From the NCBI GenBank assembly GCA_016714985.1, contig JADKBS010000027.1:62001-126000 (forward strand): a DNA stretch of 64,000 bases. Direction: 5' to 3'. A program made the translations under genes and the position numbers. Position 1 is the first letter of the stretch. Each line of letters begins with the position of its first letter. The notes below the pieces were generated by a model, which was given only the letters and a program-made list of their open reading frames with translations, searched no databases and had not been told where the DNA came from. Of the stretch, positions 17,325 through 25,475 are shown piece after piece. Source of the stretch: Saprospiraceae bacterium (GTDB taxonomy: Bacteria; Bacteroidota; Bacteroidia; Chitinophagales; Saprospiraceae).

Positions 17325-18620
17325 TCAATGACCGACCGCCTTTCCCTGTTTTACCGGAGGAAGCGGTACCTCTTGGAGCAATGCTGCTTTGTCTCCATTA
17401 TATGTTTTCACAATAGGGTTTCCGCCCCTTGTCAGTCCTTTAAAAATGCCCTTGTCCACCAAATCCCAAATCGCATATTTGGCTTGCCCATCTATCGTGA
17501 ACAACCCAAAATGGTTTTCCGAGCCTCCGGGATTGGCGGCGTCTTTCCATATCTCATCGAAAGCTTCGAAGTAAAAGCAGGCGATACCTTCTTTATTCGT
17601 CCACTCCCGCATCATTTGATAATACAAACCTTCCTTGTATTCGTCCGTAGCTTTTGAGCCATTGGCCCCGTAGTGGCCATTGCAGGAGCTGGCCCAGCCC
17701 GTTTCACCAATATGTATTGGTTTTTCAATGCCCAATGCTTTCATGTATTTTGCGACGCTTTGGTATTGCGCTATGGCGTAGTCCCTGGCACGGGTCATGG
17801 CAGCGGTGATCTTAGCTGTATGTGAAAGGGTTTCTTCGCCTTCAAAATTTCCCCAAAAAGCTGGGTTGTAATGCGTGTCGTGCATGGGGTAAGTGTGCAT
17901 GGACACATAATCAACGGACTTTATTAATTTGGTTAAATCTTCGACGTGGTATTCGTCACCTCCGCCGCCCCAGGATGCGAAATTATCAGAGCTTGTAATC
18001 CACAGGTCTTTTGGCAATTTGCCTGCTTTCTTTAATGCTTGCAGTTGGTCCACATATTTCAATATAACCCAGGGCTGCACGAAGTAACTGGCGGCCCATT
18101 TCACCATCGCTTCATTGCCGACGGCTATTATTTTTACAATATCGGGGTACTGATTGGCCATGTCCACCGCTCTTTGAATTTCGGCTAAATTGGCTTCGGT
18201 GTCTTCTTTGTCGTGATGGGGGTGGTTTGTCCATGCCTTTTCGCAATCAATCCATGCGCCCAGCATGACATACATCTCGAAATTGGGGTCTTTCTGTTTC
18301 AATTCATGAATAGCCTTTAACAAATTGGAGGCTTCCGCAAACTTGGTGTTGTAAGTCCGCAACACTTTGATGTTCATGGCGGCGAGGATTTTTAGGTCCT
18401 CTTTTAGCTGTTCCACCGTCGGCTGTATTTCACGACTGGTTTCCCGATAGCCACCATAAGAAATGGCCAAATAGTTGGGGTTGCCCAAGATGTCTTTTGC
18501 TGTCAATGCTTTTTTATTTTGTGGACGTAATTGTTCGTTTCCCGCCTTGCTGGCGCTGCATGCATAATTGACTATCAATGCCAACAGAATTGCAAAAATT
18601 TGCCACATTTTTGTTTTCAT
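17325..18620 (-). CDS. GH17 lipoprotein, beta-1,3-glucanase type
   Basis: A 431-residue GH17 protein with a lipoprotein signal (LIVNYAC, C21). The acid/base is E170 in IIAVGNEAMVKW and the nucleophile E306 in PIHIGETGWASSCNG. Other GH17 core segments include NIKVLRTYNTKF and DYVSMHTYPMHDTHYNP. It is inferred to cut beta-1,3-glucan chains outside the inner membrane. It lies one base after the phosphorylase-like gene and 22 bases before GH30. A second GH17, without a signal, ends the cluster. Confidence 0.85.
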   Translation of the reverse strand: MKTKMWQIFAILLALIVNYACSASKAGNEQLRPQNKKALTAKDILGNPNYLAISYGGYRETSREIQPTVEQLKEDLKILAAMNIKVLRTYNTKFAEASNLLKAIHELKQKDPNFEMYVMLGAWIDCEKAWTNHPHHDKEDTEANLAEIQRAVDMANQYPDIVKIIAVGNEAMVKWAASYFVQPWVILKYVDQLQALKKAGKLPKDLWITSSDNFASWGGGGDEYHVEDLTKLIKSVDYVSMHTYPMHDTHYNPAFWGNFEGEETLSHTAKITAAMTRARDYAIAQYQSVAKYMKALGIEKPIHIGETGWASSCNGHYGANGSKATDEYKEGLYYQMMREWTNKEGIACFYFEAFDEIWKDAANPGGSENHFGLFTIDGQAKYAIWDLVDKGIFKGLTRGGNPIVKTYNGDKAALLQEVPLPPVKQGKAVGH

Positions 18621-18621
18621 C

Positions 18622-19827
18622 TTAGTTCAAGATTGATTCCTTGATTTGAACCTTGACTTGCGTGATGTCGCCAGTCCTTTCAAATATTTTCTGGCTGATT
18701 TTATCATCCATGTTCAAATCTTTGAAAGTCGTGATGCTGCCATTTTTATGCGTAATGGTAAGGCTGCTTTCTTGTGCCAAGATATATACAATGGGAACTT
18801 GGCAATAAGTGAAACAAAGCGACCCTTTTTCGATTGGCAATTGCTGGAGTTCCTGGTGGACATCCACATATTCGAATATTTTGGCCTCTTCAAGGAACTC
18901 GCTTTTCCTCAGCATGCAAGGGTTGAAATGCAGGTGACCATTTTTCACAAAAACGCCCAATTCGCCGAATCGGCTCAATATGTCTTCTTTTACCTGTCCC
19001 GTCATGCCGGGTTGCTGCGCCCCTTTTCCAGCAGGCGTATGGGAATATGGGTCGGTAGGAAATGCACCGTAAAGCGACGGCGATTTATGCACGCCAATGC
19101 CTTCGTTTATTTCATGATAATGTGCCAATAATTGGGCAATGACCGTTGGGCTTTCCCCATCCTCCACGGCTTTCAGGCAAGATTCCTCCACGGCTAGCAG
19201 CAACTTCGACACCATGTGCCAATAAATGGAACCCAAACCTTCGTAGCCGAAAAATGTACCCGACCGCCCAGTGAACGCCTTGTGGTTGAATATGTCCTCG
19301 AATATTTGAAGCACTTGCATCTTGTCTTTGTCAACGAGGGACGCATATTTTGTTTTCGACAGTTCGTTCAATGCGTCGTTCAGGTCGTTGGCATTCTTGA
19401 AATTGCTGTTAAAGTGGTAAATGCCATTGAGGTCTTTTTCAATAATGTCCACGTTGTTGTCGGAAACCAACTGGGTGAGTAGGGGTGACTGCTCGACGGC
19501 TTCTTTTGGCAAATTGTTTTTTTCCCAAAAGCCCGATAAATCCTTATTGGGATAGAGCAAATAACTGTATTGGTCGGGCCGGAACAATTTGCTTTTTTTC
19601 AAATTATCCAAAACCGTTAATGCCTCATCACCAGGTAAATATTTGGAACTCAATACGGCCACTTGCCCTTCCAGCATTTCGCTCAAATAAGAAATGGAAA
19701 TTTTATCATCGCCCTCAATGGTCATCAAATTATAGGCATGGTACAAATTGTCCGGCCTTTTATTGGCATCTATCGTATGCTCCAAATAGCGGAGGCTCAG
19801 GTCAAAAAATTGCCCGATTTCATCCAA
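18622..19827 (-). CDS. Beta-glucan phosphorylase-like enzyme, part 3 of 3
   Basis: C-terminal third of a very large glycoside phosphorylase-like enzyme whose start is at 22038. It holds the end of the (alpha/alpha)6 barrel (GYEGLGSIYWHMVSKLLLAVEE) and a C-terminal beta domain (FNPCMLRKSEFLEE, GSLCFTYCQVPIVYIL). The ATG at 19827 is internal: adding one A to the AAAAA run near 19838-19842 joins FSGLKKAVSLDEIGQF from part 2. Confidence 0.6.
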   Translation of the reverse strand: MDEIGQFFDLSLRYLEHTIDANKRPDNLYHAYNLMTIEGDDKISISYLSEMLEGQVAVLSSKYLPGDEALTVLDNLKKSKLFRPDQYSYLLYPNKDLSGFWEKNNLPKEAVEQSPLLTQLVSDNNVDIIEKDLNGIYHFNSNFKNANDLNDALNELSKTKYASLVDKDKMQVLQIFEDIFNHKAFTGRSGTFFGYEGLGSIYWHMVSKLLLAVEESCLKAVEDGESPTVIAQLLAHYHEINEGIGVHKSPSLYGAFPTDPYSHTPAGKGAQQPGMTGQVKEDILSRFGELGVFVKNGHLHFNPCMLRKSEFLEEAKIFEYVDVHQELQQLPIEKGSLCFTYCQVPIVYILAQESSLTITHKNGSITTFKDLNMDDKISQKIFERTGDITQVKVQIKESILN

Positions 19828-20837
19828 GGATACGGCCTTTTTAACCCTGAAAATGGCTGGTTGTAAATATGGGTTCGGTATTCGCTGCCCGCTTTCCCCA
19901 GCCCGTCCAATACCAGTCGGCGGTCGTTGTCGTTTATCTTCCCAGCAAGCAAATGCTGGTGGGTTTTTAATGTTTGATATACGCCATTATAAAAATCAAC
20001 CAATTCGGTGGAAATATTGGTATGCCCCGATTCAGCAGCGGTCAATATATTTTTGAAAAAAGATAAAAACCGCCGCAAATAACACAAAGTCACCACCGAT
20101 ACGCCATTGCCCACCAAGGCGTTGTTGGCGTCGTTCCATTCGGGCCGTTGGGTGTTCATCCAGATGCCGCCTTCTGGAATGAAATTGGACAATTTGGCCA
20201 ATACCGTTGCCAATATTTTCTCTACAAACGTCACCGTATAAATATTGCCATTTTCATCCCGCAACAAAGCAGCGTCCGCTCCCAAACTTTCTTTTTCCAA
20301 CCGAATTTTATGGTCGAGTTGGTGATCAAATGCGATGGTGTCCTTGGGGTTTTTCAAGGTCTCCTCGTAGCTTTTTATTTTATAGGGCACATTGGCATAA
20401 ACGAAGCATTCCTTGTCAAAAAGGCTTTCCAATTGGCCTGGCTCATGGTTTTCCATAAACTCCAGGAATTTCAGCAAATAAATAACCTGGTGGTCGCCCC
20501 AATAGCCGATATAAGACCAAGGGTTGTCCGGCTCGATGGTTTCCCAATCAAAGCCGTCTTTTGTCACCCGGTAGGGGTTGTACCCATCGAAAGTGGTCGC
20601 ATTCAAAAACTTCTGCACCATGCTCTCGATGAAGGCCGGGTAAGAATGGGCAAGTAGCTTCCCAGTTTTGAAAAATATCCCGCCAATTGCCTTGGTAATC
20701 CAATATTTTCGAGCCGTCTTTTTCGCTGCGGGTGTTGATAGAAAACCAGTTCCAGGGGCGGCTGGGGTCGCCGTGCCGCCGGCTGAATTTGAGCGGCATA
20801 TATTCGAGGCACAATCTTGTAAAATGAGCATCCCCAC
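19797..20837 (-). CDS. Beta-glucan phosphorylase-like enzyme, part 2 of 3
   Basis: Middle third of the same enzyme; the meaningful coding runs from about 20655 down to about 19840. It contains NPWSYIGYWGDHQVIYLLKFLEF and GGIWMNTQRPEWNDANNALVG, which look like the substrate-site part of an inverting phosphorylase barrel. A general acid aspartate is probable in the PEWNDANN or GYWGDHQ segment, but I cannot assign it. Both ends are frame breaks of one base. Confidence 0.6.
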   Translation of the reverse strand: MGMLILQDCASNICRSNSAGGTATPAAPGTGFLSTPAAKKTARKYWITKAIGGIFFKTGKLLAHSYPAFIESMVQKFLNATTFDGYNPYRVTKDGFDWETIEPDNPWSYIGYWGDHQVIYLLKFLEFMENHEPGQLESLFDKECFVYANVPYKIKSYEETLKNPKDTIAFDHQLDHKIRLEKESLGADAALLRDENGNIYTVTFVEKILATVLAKLSNFIPEGGIWMNTQRPEWNDANNALVGNGVSVVTLCYLRRFLSFFKNILTAAESGHTNISTELVDFYNGVYQTLKTHQHLLAGKINDNDRRLVLDGLGKAGSEYRTHIYNQPFSGLKRPYPWMKSGNFLT

Positions 20838-22038
20838 TTTGCGCTGCGATTTCTTTTAAATCAAAAAATGAAAAAACAGCGGGCAATTTATCCATGACGG
20901 CCCTTTCATTTTCATAAACGGCTTTGTTGGCATTGGACAAATAATGGCTGAAATCCCATTTTTCAATTTGATAATTATGGTCAAAAATGCCGCCCCGCAT
21001 GATATTGAACAATACATTGGAAAAGTGTCGGGTATCACGACGGTGGTCGGAGGTCAGTTGAAGCCCGTCGGCAGTGGCATTTAAGGCTAGCAGGCGCTTG
21101 GCCCCGGCTGCTATGTCCTCGTTGACGAGTTGGTTTAATCCTTTTTCATTTTTAATTAATCCCAATAGTTGCGCCACCGCCGTTTGGCTTAGGTTCACAT
21201 TGGCGACAATCATCCATTCTTTTTCACCTTGGGGGGGAAGCGATATTTTTGAGTGGAGAAAATAGGCTCCTTTTTCCGCTTTTATATCTTCTTCCTGCCG
21301 GAGTGGAATGCCTTTCCTGAAGGAACCTAGTTGCAAGGAGGAAAGCAAATAGGTCGGGTTTTCCAGGCCGAGCGACCAAGCTACGTTGGCTTTCAGCGCC
21401 TCGCTGGGTTCGGCTTTGTCCACAATGATGGCGCTCAACGCATAGATGCCCAACCCTGTCGCCCTGTCCAATTCGCTCCGTTTGTAAGCATCCACCAGGT
21501 TGCTGGCGGTGTTTTGCAAACTATTGGGAACGCCATAAGGCAATATATTTTGAATGCCGTCCAATAGGGAAATAGAAACCTCATTCGACGCATTGTTCGT
21601 CAACCTTGATTTTCTGACAAAACCAAACTTATCGCTGGAATCCCATTCCACTTGGAAGGTCAACTGCAGGTCATGGTTTATTTCTTCGAAAATGATTTTA
21701 TTCCCAAAAATATGCTTGTACAAATTCCGGCTGGTGCGGTGTATGCCCTCATACCGGCTGGAAAAAGGTTCCCATATATGTTGAGTGCCTCCATATTGAA
21801 CCAAGAATATGGACTTGCTGCCCGTGATTTCGGCGGACTCGGTTATTTTGTCATCAGTATAATAGGGGAATAGCGAATAATCAGCGTTTTTTCGCCCCGC
21901 ACTCAACCCGCCATTGCTGGAAATGAACATCCAGTGGTCAGAGTCGCTGACGATGCTCATAAAAAATGGGCGCATGGCATCGCTGTCCGTTATTTTAAAA
22001 TAGCTGTCGCGCCCTATTTGTACAGATTGCAGTTCCAT
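20548..22038 (-). CDS. Beta-glucan phosphorylase-like enzyme (GH149/GH161 type), part 1 of 3
   Basis: N-terminal part of a protein that would be about 1,135 residues once two single-base breaks are repaired (near 20655 and 19840). I start at ATG 22038 (MELQSVQIGRDSYFK); no signal peptide is present, so it is cytoplasmic. The beta-sandwich start (RPFFMSIVSDSDHWMF), then SDHRRDTRHFSNVLFNIMRGG and RPWNWFSINTR, with this exceptional length, recall GH149 and GH161 beta-1,3-glucan phosphorylases rather than the roughly 800-residue GH94. These release glucose 1-phosphate from oligosaccharides. Family choice is from memory and locus context. Confidence 0.6.
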   Translation of the reverse strand: MELQSVQIGRDSYFKITDSDAMRPFFMSIVSDSDHWMFISSNGGLSAGRKNADYSLFPYYTDDKITESAEITGSKSIFLVQYGGTQHIWEPFSSRYEGIHRTSRNLYKHIFGNKIIFEEINHDLQLTFQVEWDSSDKFGFVRKSRLTNNASNEVSISLLDGIQNILPYGVPNSLQNTASNLVDAYKRSELDRATGLGIYALSAIIVDKAEPSEALKANVAWSLGLENPTYLLSSLQLGSFRKGIPLRQEEDIKAEKGAYFLHSKISLPPQGEKEWMIVANVNLSQTAVAQLLGLIKNEKGLNQLVNEDIAAGAKRLLALNATADGLQLTSDHRRDTRHFSNVLFNIMRGGIFDHNYQIEKWDFSHYLSNANKAVYENERAVMDKLPAVFSFFDLKEIAAQSGDAHFTRLCLEYMPLKFSRRHGDPSRPWNWFSINTRSEKDGSKILDYQGNWRDIFQNWEATCPFLPGLHREHGAEVFECDHFRWVQPLPGDKRRL

Positions 22039-22192
22039 AGAATTAAATGTATTGTAACTACTTAGGAGGGTTTGGGAGGAGAGAAAAAATGAATTTTTTT
22101 TCTCTCCTCCCACATTTTGGGGTGTTTTTTTGAGAAAAATTTTCAATTTTTCCCCAAAAAACACCCACTATTAAGATGTTACGAGGGTACAA

Positions 22193-23032
22193 TCAATTAG
22201 CCTCTTTATAAACCTTGACGTAATCCACCAGCATGGTTTGCGGGAATGGCGTTTGGGGAGTCGGGAAGCCCACGTAATTGCCTCCTACCGCTATATTGAG
22301 TATCATGAAAAAAGGTTGGTCATATACCCATTCCCCCGGTACATCGTCGGGCGTAAGCCTTTGGTAGAGTGTTTCGTCCACAAAAAAATCAATGTAATCC
22401 ACGCCCCATTCGACAGCGAACAGGTGGAAATCCTTATCAAAACGGTCATTTTCAAAACCATAACCCTTGGTAATGGAGGCCCCGCCTGAATAGCCCGGCC
22501 CATGAAGTGTCCCATAGATTAAATTTGGCTGTTGACCCCGGTACTCCATGATGTCAATTTCGCCGCATTGGGGCCATGATACTTCGTTGATATTGCTGCC
22601 CAACATCCAGAAAGCAGGCCAGATGCCCGGCCCCCAAGGCATTTTCATACGGGCTTCAAAGCGGCCATAAGCTTGGTCAAACTGTCCCTGCGTTTTGATG
22701 CGGGCAGAGGTAAAACCACGCCCGCCAAAGCTCTCGCTCCGAGCAGTGATGGCCAAATTTCCCGACCCATCCAATGATACGTTTCCGGGTTGGTCGGTGT
22801 AGTATTGCAATTCCGAATTGCCCCATCCGTCATTACCGGGACCCACGCCAATATCATAAATCCATTTGGATGCATCGGGCGACTGGCCCGGATTGCCGTT
22901 GAAATCGTCTTCCCATACCAATTGCCAGGTGCGTTGCACGATGGCATTGTCGTCATTTTGACAACTAACAAATAGGAAGAATAGCGCAAATGATATGGTG
23001 CTTGCTGTTAATAGCAAATTTTTAAGTTTCAT
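22193..23032 (-). CDS. GH16 lipoprotein laminarinase
   Basis: A 279-residue single-domain GH16 enzyme with a lipoprotein signal (FFLFVSC, C24). The catalytic signature GEIDIMEYRG gives E158 (nucleophile), D160 and E163 (acid/base), with the extra-methionine form typical of beta-1,3-glucanases. TRP-rich substrate strands (GIWPAFWMLG, WPQCGE) are present. It should cut internal beta-1,3 bonds of laminarin-like glucan at the cell surface. It is encoded between the binding lipoprotein and the phosphorylase-like enzyme. Confidence 0.92.
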   Translation of the reverse strand: MKLKNLLLTASTISFALFFLFVSCQNDDNAIVQRTWQLVWEDDFNGNPGQSPDASKWIYDIGVGPGNDGWGNSELQYYTDQPGNVSLDGSGNLAITARSESFGGRGFTSARIKTQGQFDQAYGRFEARMKMPWGPGIWPAFWMLGSNINEVSWPQCGEIDIMEYRGQQPNLIYGTLHGPGYSGGASITKGYGFENDRFDKDFHLFAVEWGVDYIDFFVDETLYQRLTPDDVPGEWVYDQPFFMILNIAVGGNYVGFPTPQTPFPQTMLVDYVKVYKEAN

Positions 23033-23107
23033 GTTTTATAGGTTTAACTCAGTTTTGGATTTAGATTTCCGAAGTCTTTGAGACTTCGGAAATCTGGCCG
23101 TCCTTCC

Positions 23108-25453
23108 TCAATTATGGAATAAAATATTGTCCAGGTAAATCTTGCCGTCGCCTTCAAATTTAAACTGGATCACGTTTGTCAAATCCACTGGGGCGAACGC
23201 CGTCAGCGGAATGTCCACGCTCGACCAGCCGGATGTCGGAACGGTCAGCGTATAAGGTGTCTCAATGGGCCCAGGGCTGATGAGGAATACCTTCAACGCC
23301 GTAGCGTTTGCCGTCCAAAAATCAAGGTGCAAATTGGTCATGCCCGATACGTTCTGGTTGCTCCCCAGTTGCAGGCCCTGGTAGTTCAAGCCGGTATAGA
23401 CCAGCGTATTGTTCCCGGCAATGGGTTCTTGCGTGACGATGGTAGCTTGCCCCCAGTTTGGATTGAGGTCAGACCCTGCCACGTTGGTATAGGCATCGCT
23501 GAAAATGGAGATGACATTGGCCGCATTGAACGTTGGCGTCGGAGCTGCGGTCGTTGGCGTGGTGCCGCCACCGCTACCTGGTTTATAGAAGTAGATATTA
23601 TCCAAGTAAATATCGCCGTTGCCGTCAAATTTAAACTGGATAATATTGGCAAGGTCAACCGGGGAAAAGCTTGATAATGGAATGTCCACGCTTGCCCAGC
23701 CGGATGTCGGAACAGTTAAAACGGACGGCGTCTCTATCGGCCCCGGGCTTATCAAAAATACGCTCAGGGCAGATGAGTTGTTTGTCCAGACATCAAGGTG
23801 CAGGTGGGTCATGCTGGAGACATCGAGGTTGGAGCCGAGTTGTGTCCCTTGGTAGTTCAAGCCTGAATAAAGCAGGGTATTGTTCCCAGCTACGGGTACT
23901 TGTGAAACCACCGTTGCCTGTCCCCAATTCGGGTTGAAATCCGTTCCTGCCGCATTGGTGTAGGCATCGCTGAAAATGGAAATTACATCCGCCGGGTTGC
24001 GGGTCGGTACAGGTGCGGCCACTGTCGGCCCTGTCGTTACCACCGAACCGGACTTGTAGAAATACACATTGTCAACATAGACGTTGGGCAAATCGCCGGA
24101 CAGCACGAGTTGGGCGAGGTGCCCCTTGTTCACCAAACCTGTAAAATTCGATAAGGGCACGTCTATGCCGACCCATTGGCCGGTCTGCAAAAGCGGGCTT
24201 GAAAAAGAAAGCTCATGCGATGAGTCGTCGCCGCCATCGAATACACCGTTTGCCCCAAAATCCACCAACAGCACCTTGAAGGCTGCCGGAAGTGCGGTTG
24301 CGTCTGGCGTCCAGATATCGAGGTGGAAATGCGTCATGGCCGAGGCGTTGATGGTCTGGGAAGCAAACTCGATGCCCACAAAATTGAGCATCCTGTAACG
24401 TTTCACATCGTCCCCGGCAATTTGGATGTCCAGCAACTCGGCGGTAGAAAACTGCCATCCAGTGTTCCAAGTGTCTATGGGCACATTGTTGTAAGCATTG
24501 CAGAACATGGAAATCACGCTGTCCGCATCAACGGTCGGCGTCGGCGCCGGGGCTTGCGGGCCGACAGCTTGCCCGGTTGAACCGACGGTCATAGAACCGG
24601 CGGCATCCTGGTCGCCCAATTTGGCGGTGATGACCGCTGAGCCAGCATCAACGATGGAAACGGCACCCGTGCTGCTGACCGAAGCCACCGAAGGATTGGA
24701 GGAAGAAAAAGTGAAATAAGACGGCGCAGCGTCCACGCTTTGGTCAACGCCGGTCGGCAAATTGAAGATGGCCTTTGTCCCGCCAATATTCAGCGTTTGC
24801 CCTGTCTCCACTAAAAATTCTTGGTCCTGCCCGTCCAAAATGGCGGCCCTCGGATGGGCCAGCGTCCCCAGGTTTTCAAATGTCACCTCGTCAATCCAGA
24901 AGGTGTAGCCGAGGCCGCTCTCAGGGCCTTCAGAGTAGAAGAACATGCCCCTTTCCTGCGTCAGTTTGGAGGCGTCGGGGATGGGGATGATAAACTTTTG
25001 CCAATTGGTATTGACCTTTACGTCCCTCAGCACCGTCTGGAATCTTGACTCGCCAAAGTCGTTTCCAAAGCCGACCACATCAATTGTTGCCGCTTTGGAG
25101 GCCTTGGCCCAGAAGGTGAGCGCATCGTAGCCCGACAGGTCGCGTCCGACCGAAGTAAAATAGGCGCCGCCCGCATAAGCCCCTTGTGGGTCTCCGGCGT
25201 CCGGCACGGCAAATTTCATGGAGGCTGTGCCTTTGTATTTTTCCTCGGAGTCCACGTCGAAGGCCGTCACCTTTGAGCCGCCGAAAGCACCGTAGTTCAG
25301 CCCAGCACTGAACCCGTCAATGAACACCTCTGCGGTGGTTGGAAATGTGGCCGGTTCGAGGTCGTCGAGGTCCCTTTTACAACTGACCACCGTAAAAAGG
25401 GTCACAAAGACCAACAGGGTGAATGTTATAAATTTAAGGCTTCTATTTTTCAT
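23108..25453 (-). CDS. Carbohydrate-binding lipoprotein with Big domain and three repeats
   Basis: A 781-residue exported lipoprotein, starting at MKNRSLKFITF (ATG 25453) with lipobox TVVSCKRD. Domains in order: a galactose-binding-like beta domain (about 40-230), a bacterial Ig-like Big_2 domain (SVASVSSTGAVSIVDAGSAV), then three homologous modules of about 145 residues separated by T/P linkers. Modules 2 and 3 are close (shared ISIFSDAYTN, NPNWGQAT, LISPGPIETP) while module 1 is diverged. No catalytic motif is seen. It probably holds glucan on the cell surface, the job usually done by SusD/SusE proteins that are missing here. Confidence 0.75.
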   Translation of the reverse strand: MKNRSLKFITFTLLVFVTLFTVVSCKRDLDDLEPATFPTTAEVFIDGFSAGLNYGAFGGSKVTAFDVDSEEKYKGTASMKFAVPDAGDPQGAYAGGAYFTSVGRDLSGYDALTFWAKASKAATIDVVGFGNDFGESRFQTVLRDVKVNTNWQKFIIPIPDASKLTQERGMFFYSEGPESGLGYTFWIDEVTFENLGTLAHPRAAILDGQDQEFLVETGQTLNIGGTKAIFNLPTGVDQSVDAAPSYFTFSSSNPSVASVSSTGAVSIVDAGSAVITAKLGDQDAAGSMTVGSTGQAVGPQAPAPTPTVDADSVISMFCNAYNNVPIDTWNTGWQFSTAELLDIQIAGDDVKRYRMLNFVGIEFASQTINASAMTHFHLDIWTPDATALPAAFKVLLVDFGANGVFDGGDDSSHELSFSSPLLQTGQWVGIDVPLSNFTGLVNKGHLAQLVLSGDLPNVYVDNVYFYKSGSVVTTGPTVAAPVPTRNPADVISIFSDAYTNAAGTDFNPNWGQATVVSQVPVAGNNTLLYSGLNYQGTQLGSNLDVSSMTHLHLDVWTNNSSALSVFLISPGPIETPSVLTVPTSGWASVDIPLSSFSPVDLANIIQFKFDGNGDIYLDNIYFYKPGSGGGTTPTTAAPTPTFNAANVISIFSDAYTNVAGSDLNPNWGQATIVTQEPIAGNNTLVYTGLNYQGLQLGSNQNVSGMTNLHLDFWTANATALKVFLISPGPIETPYTLTVPTSGWSSVDIPLTAFAPVDLTNVIQFKFEGDGKIYLDNILFHN

Positions 25454-25475
25454 GGCTGTCTTTTTTTTATTTTGG

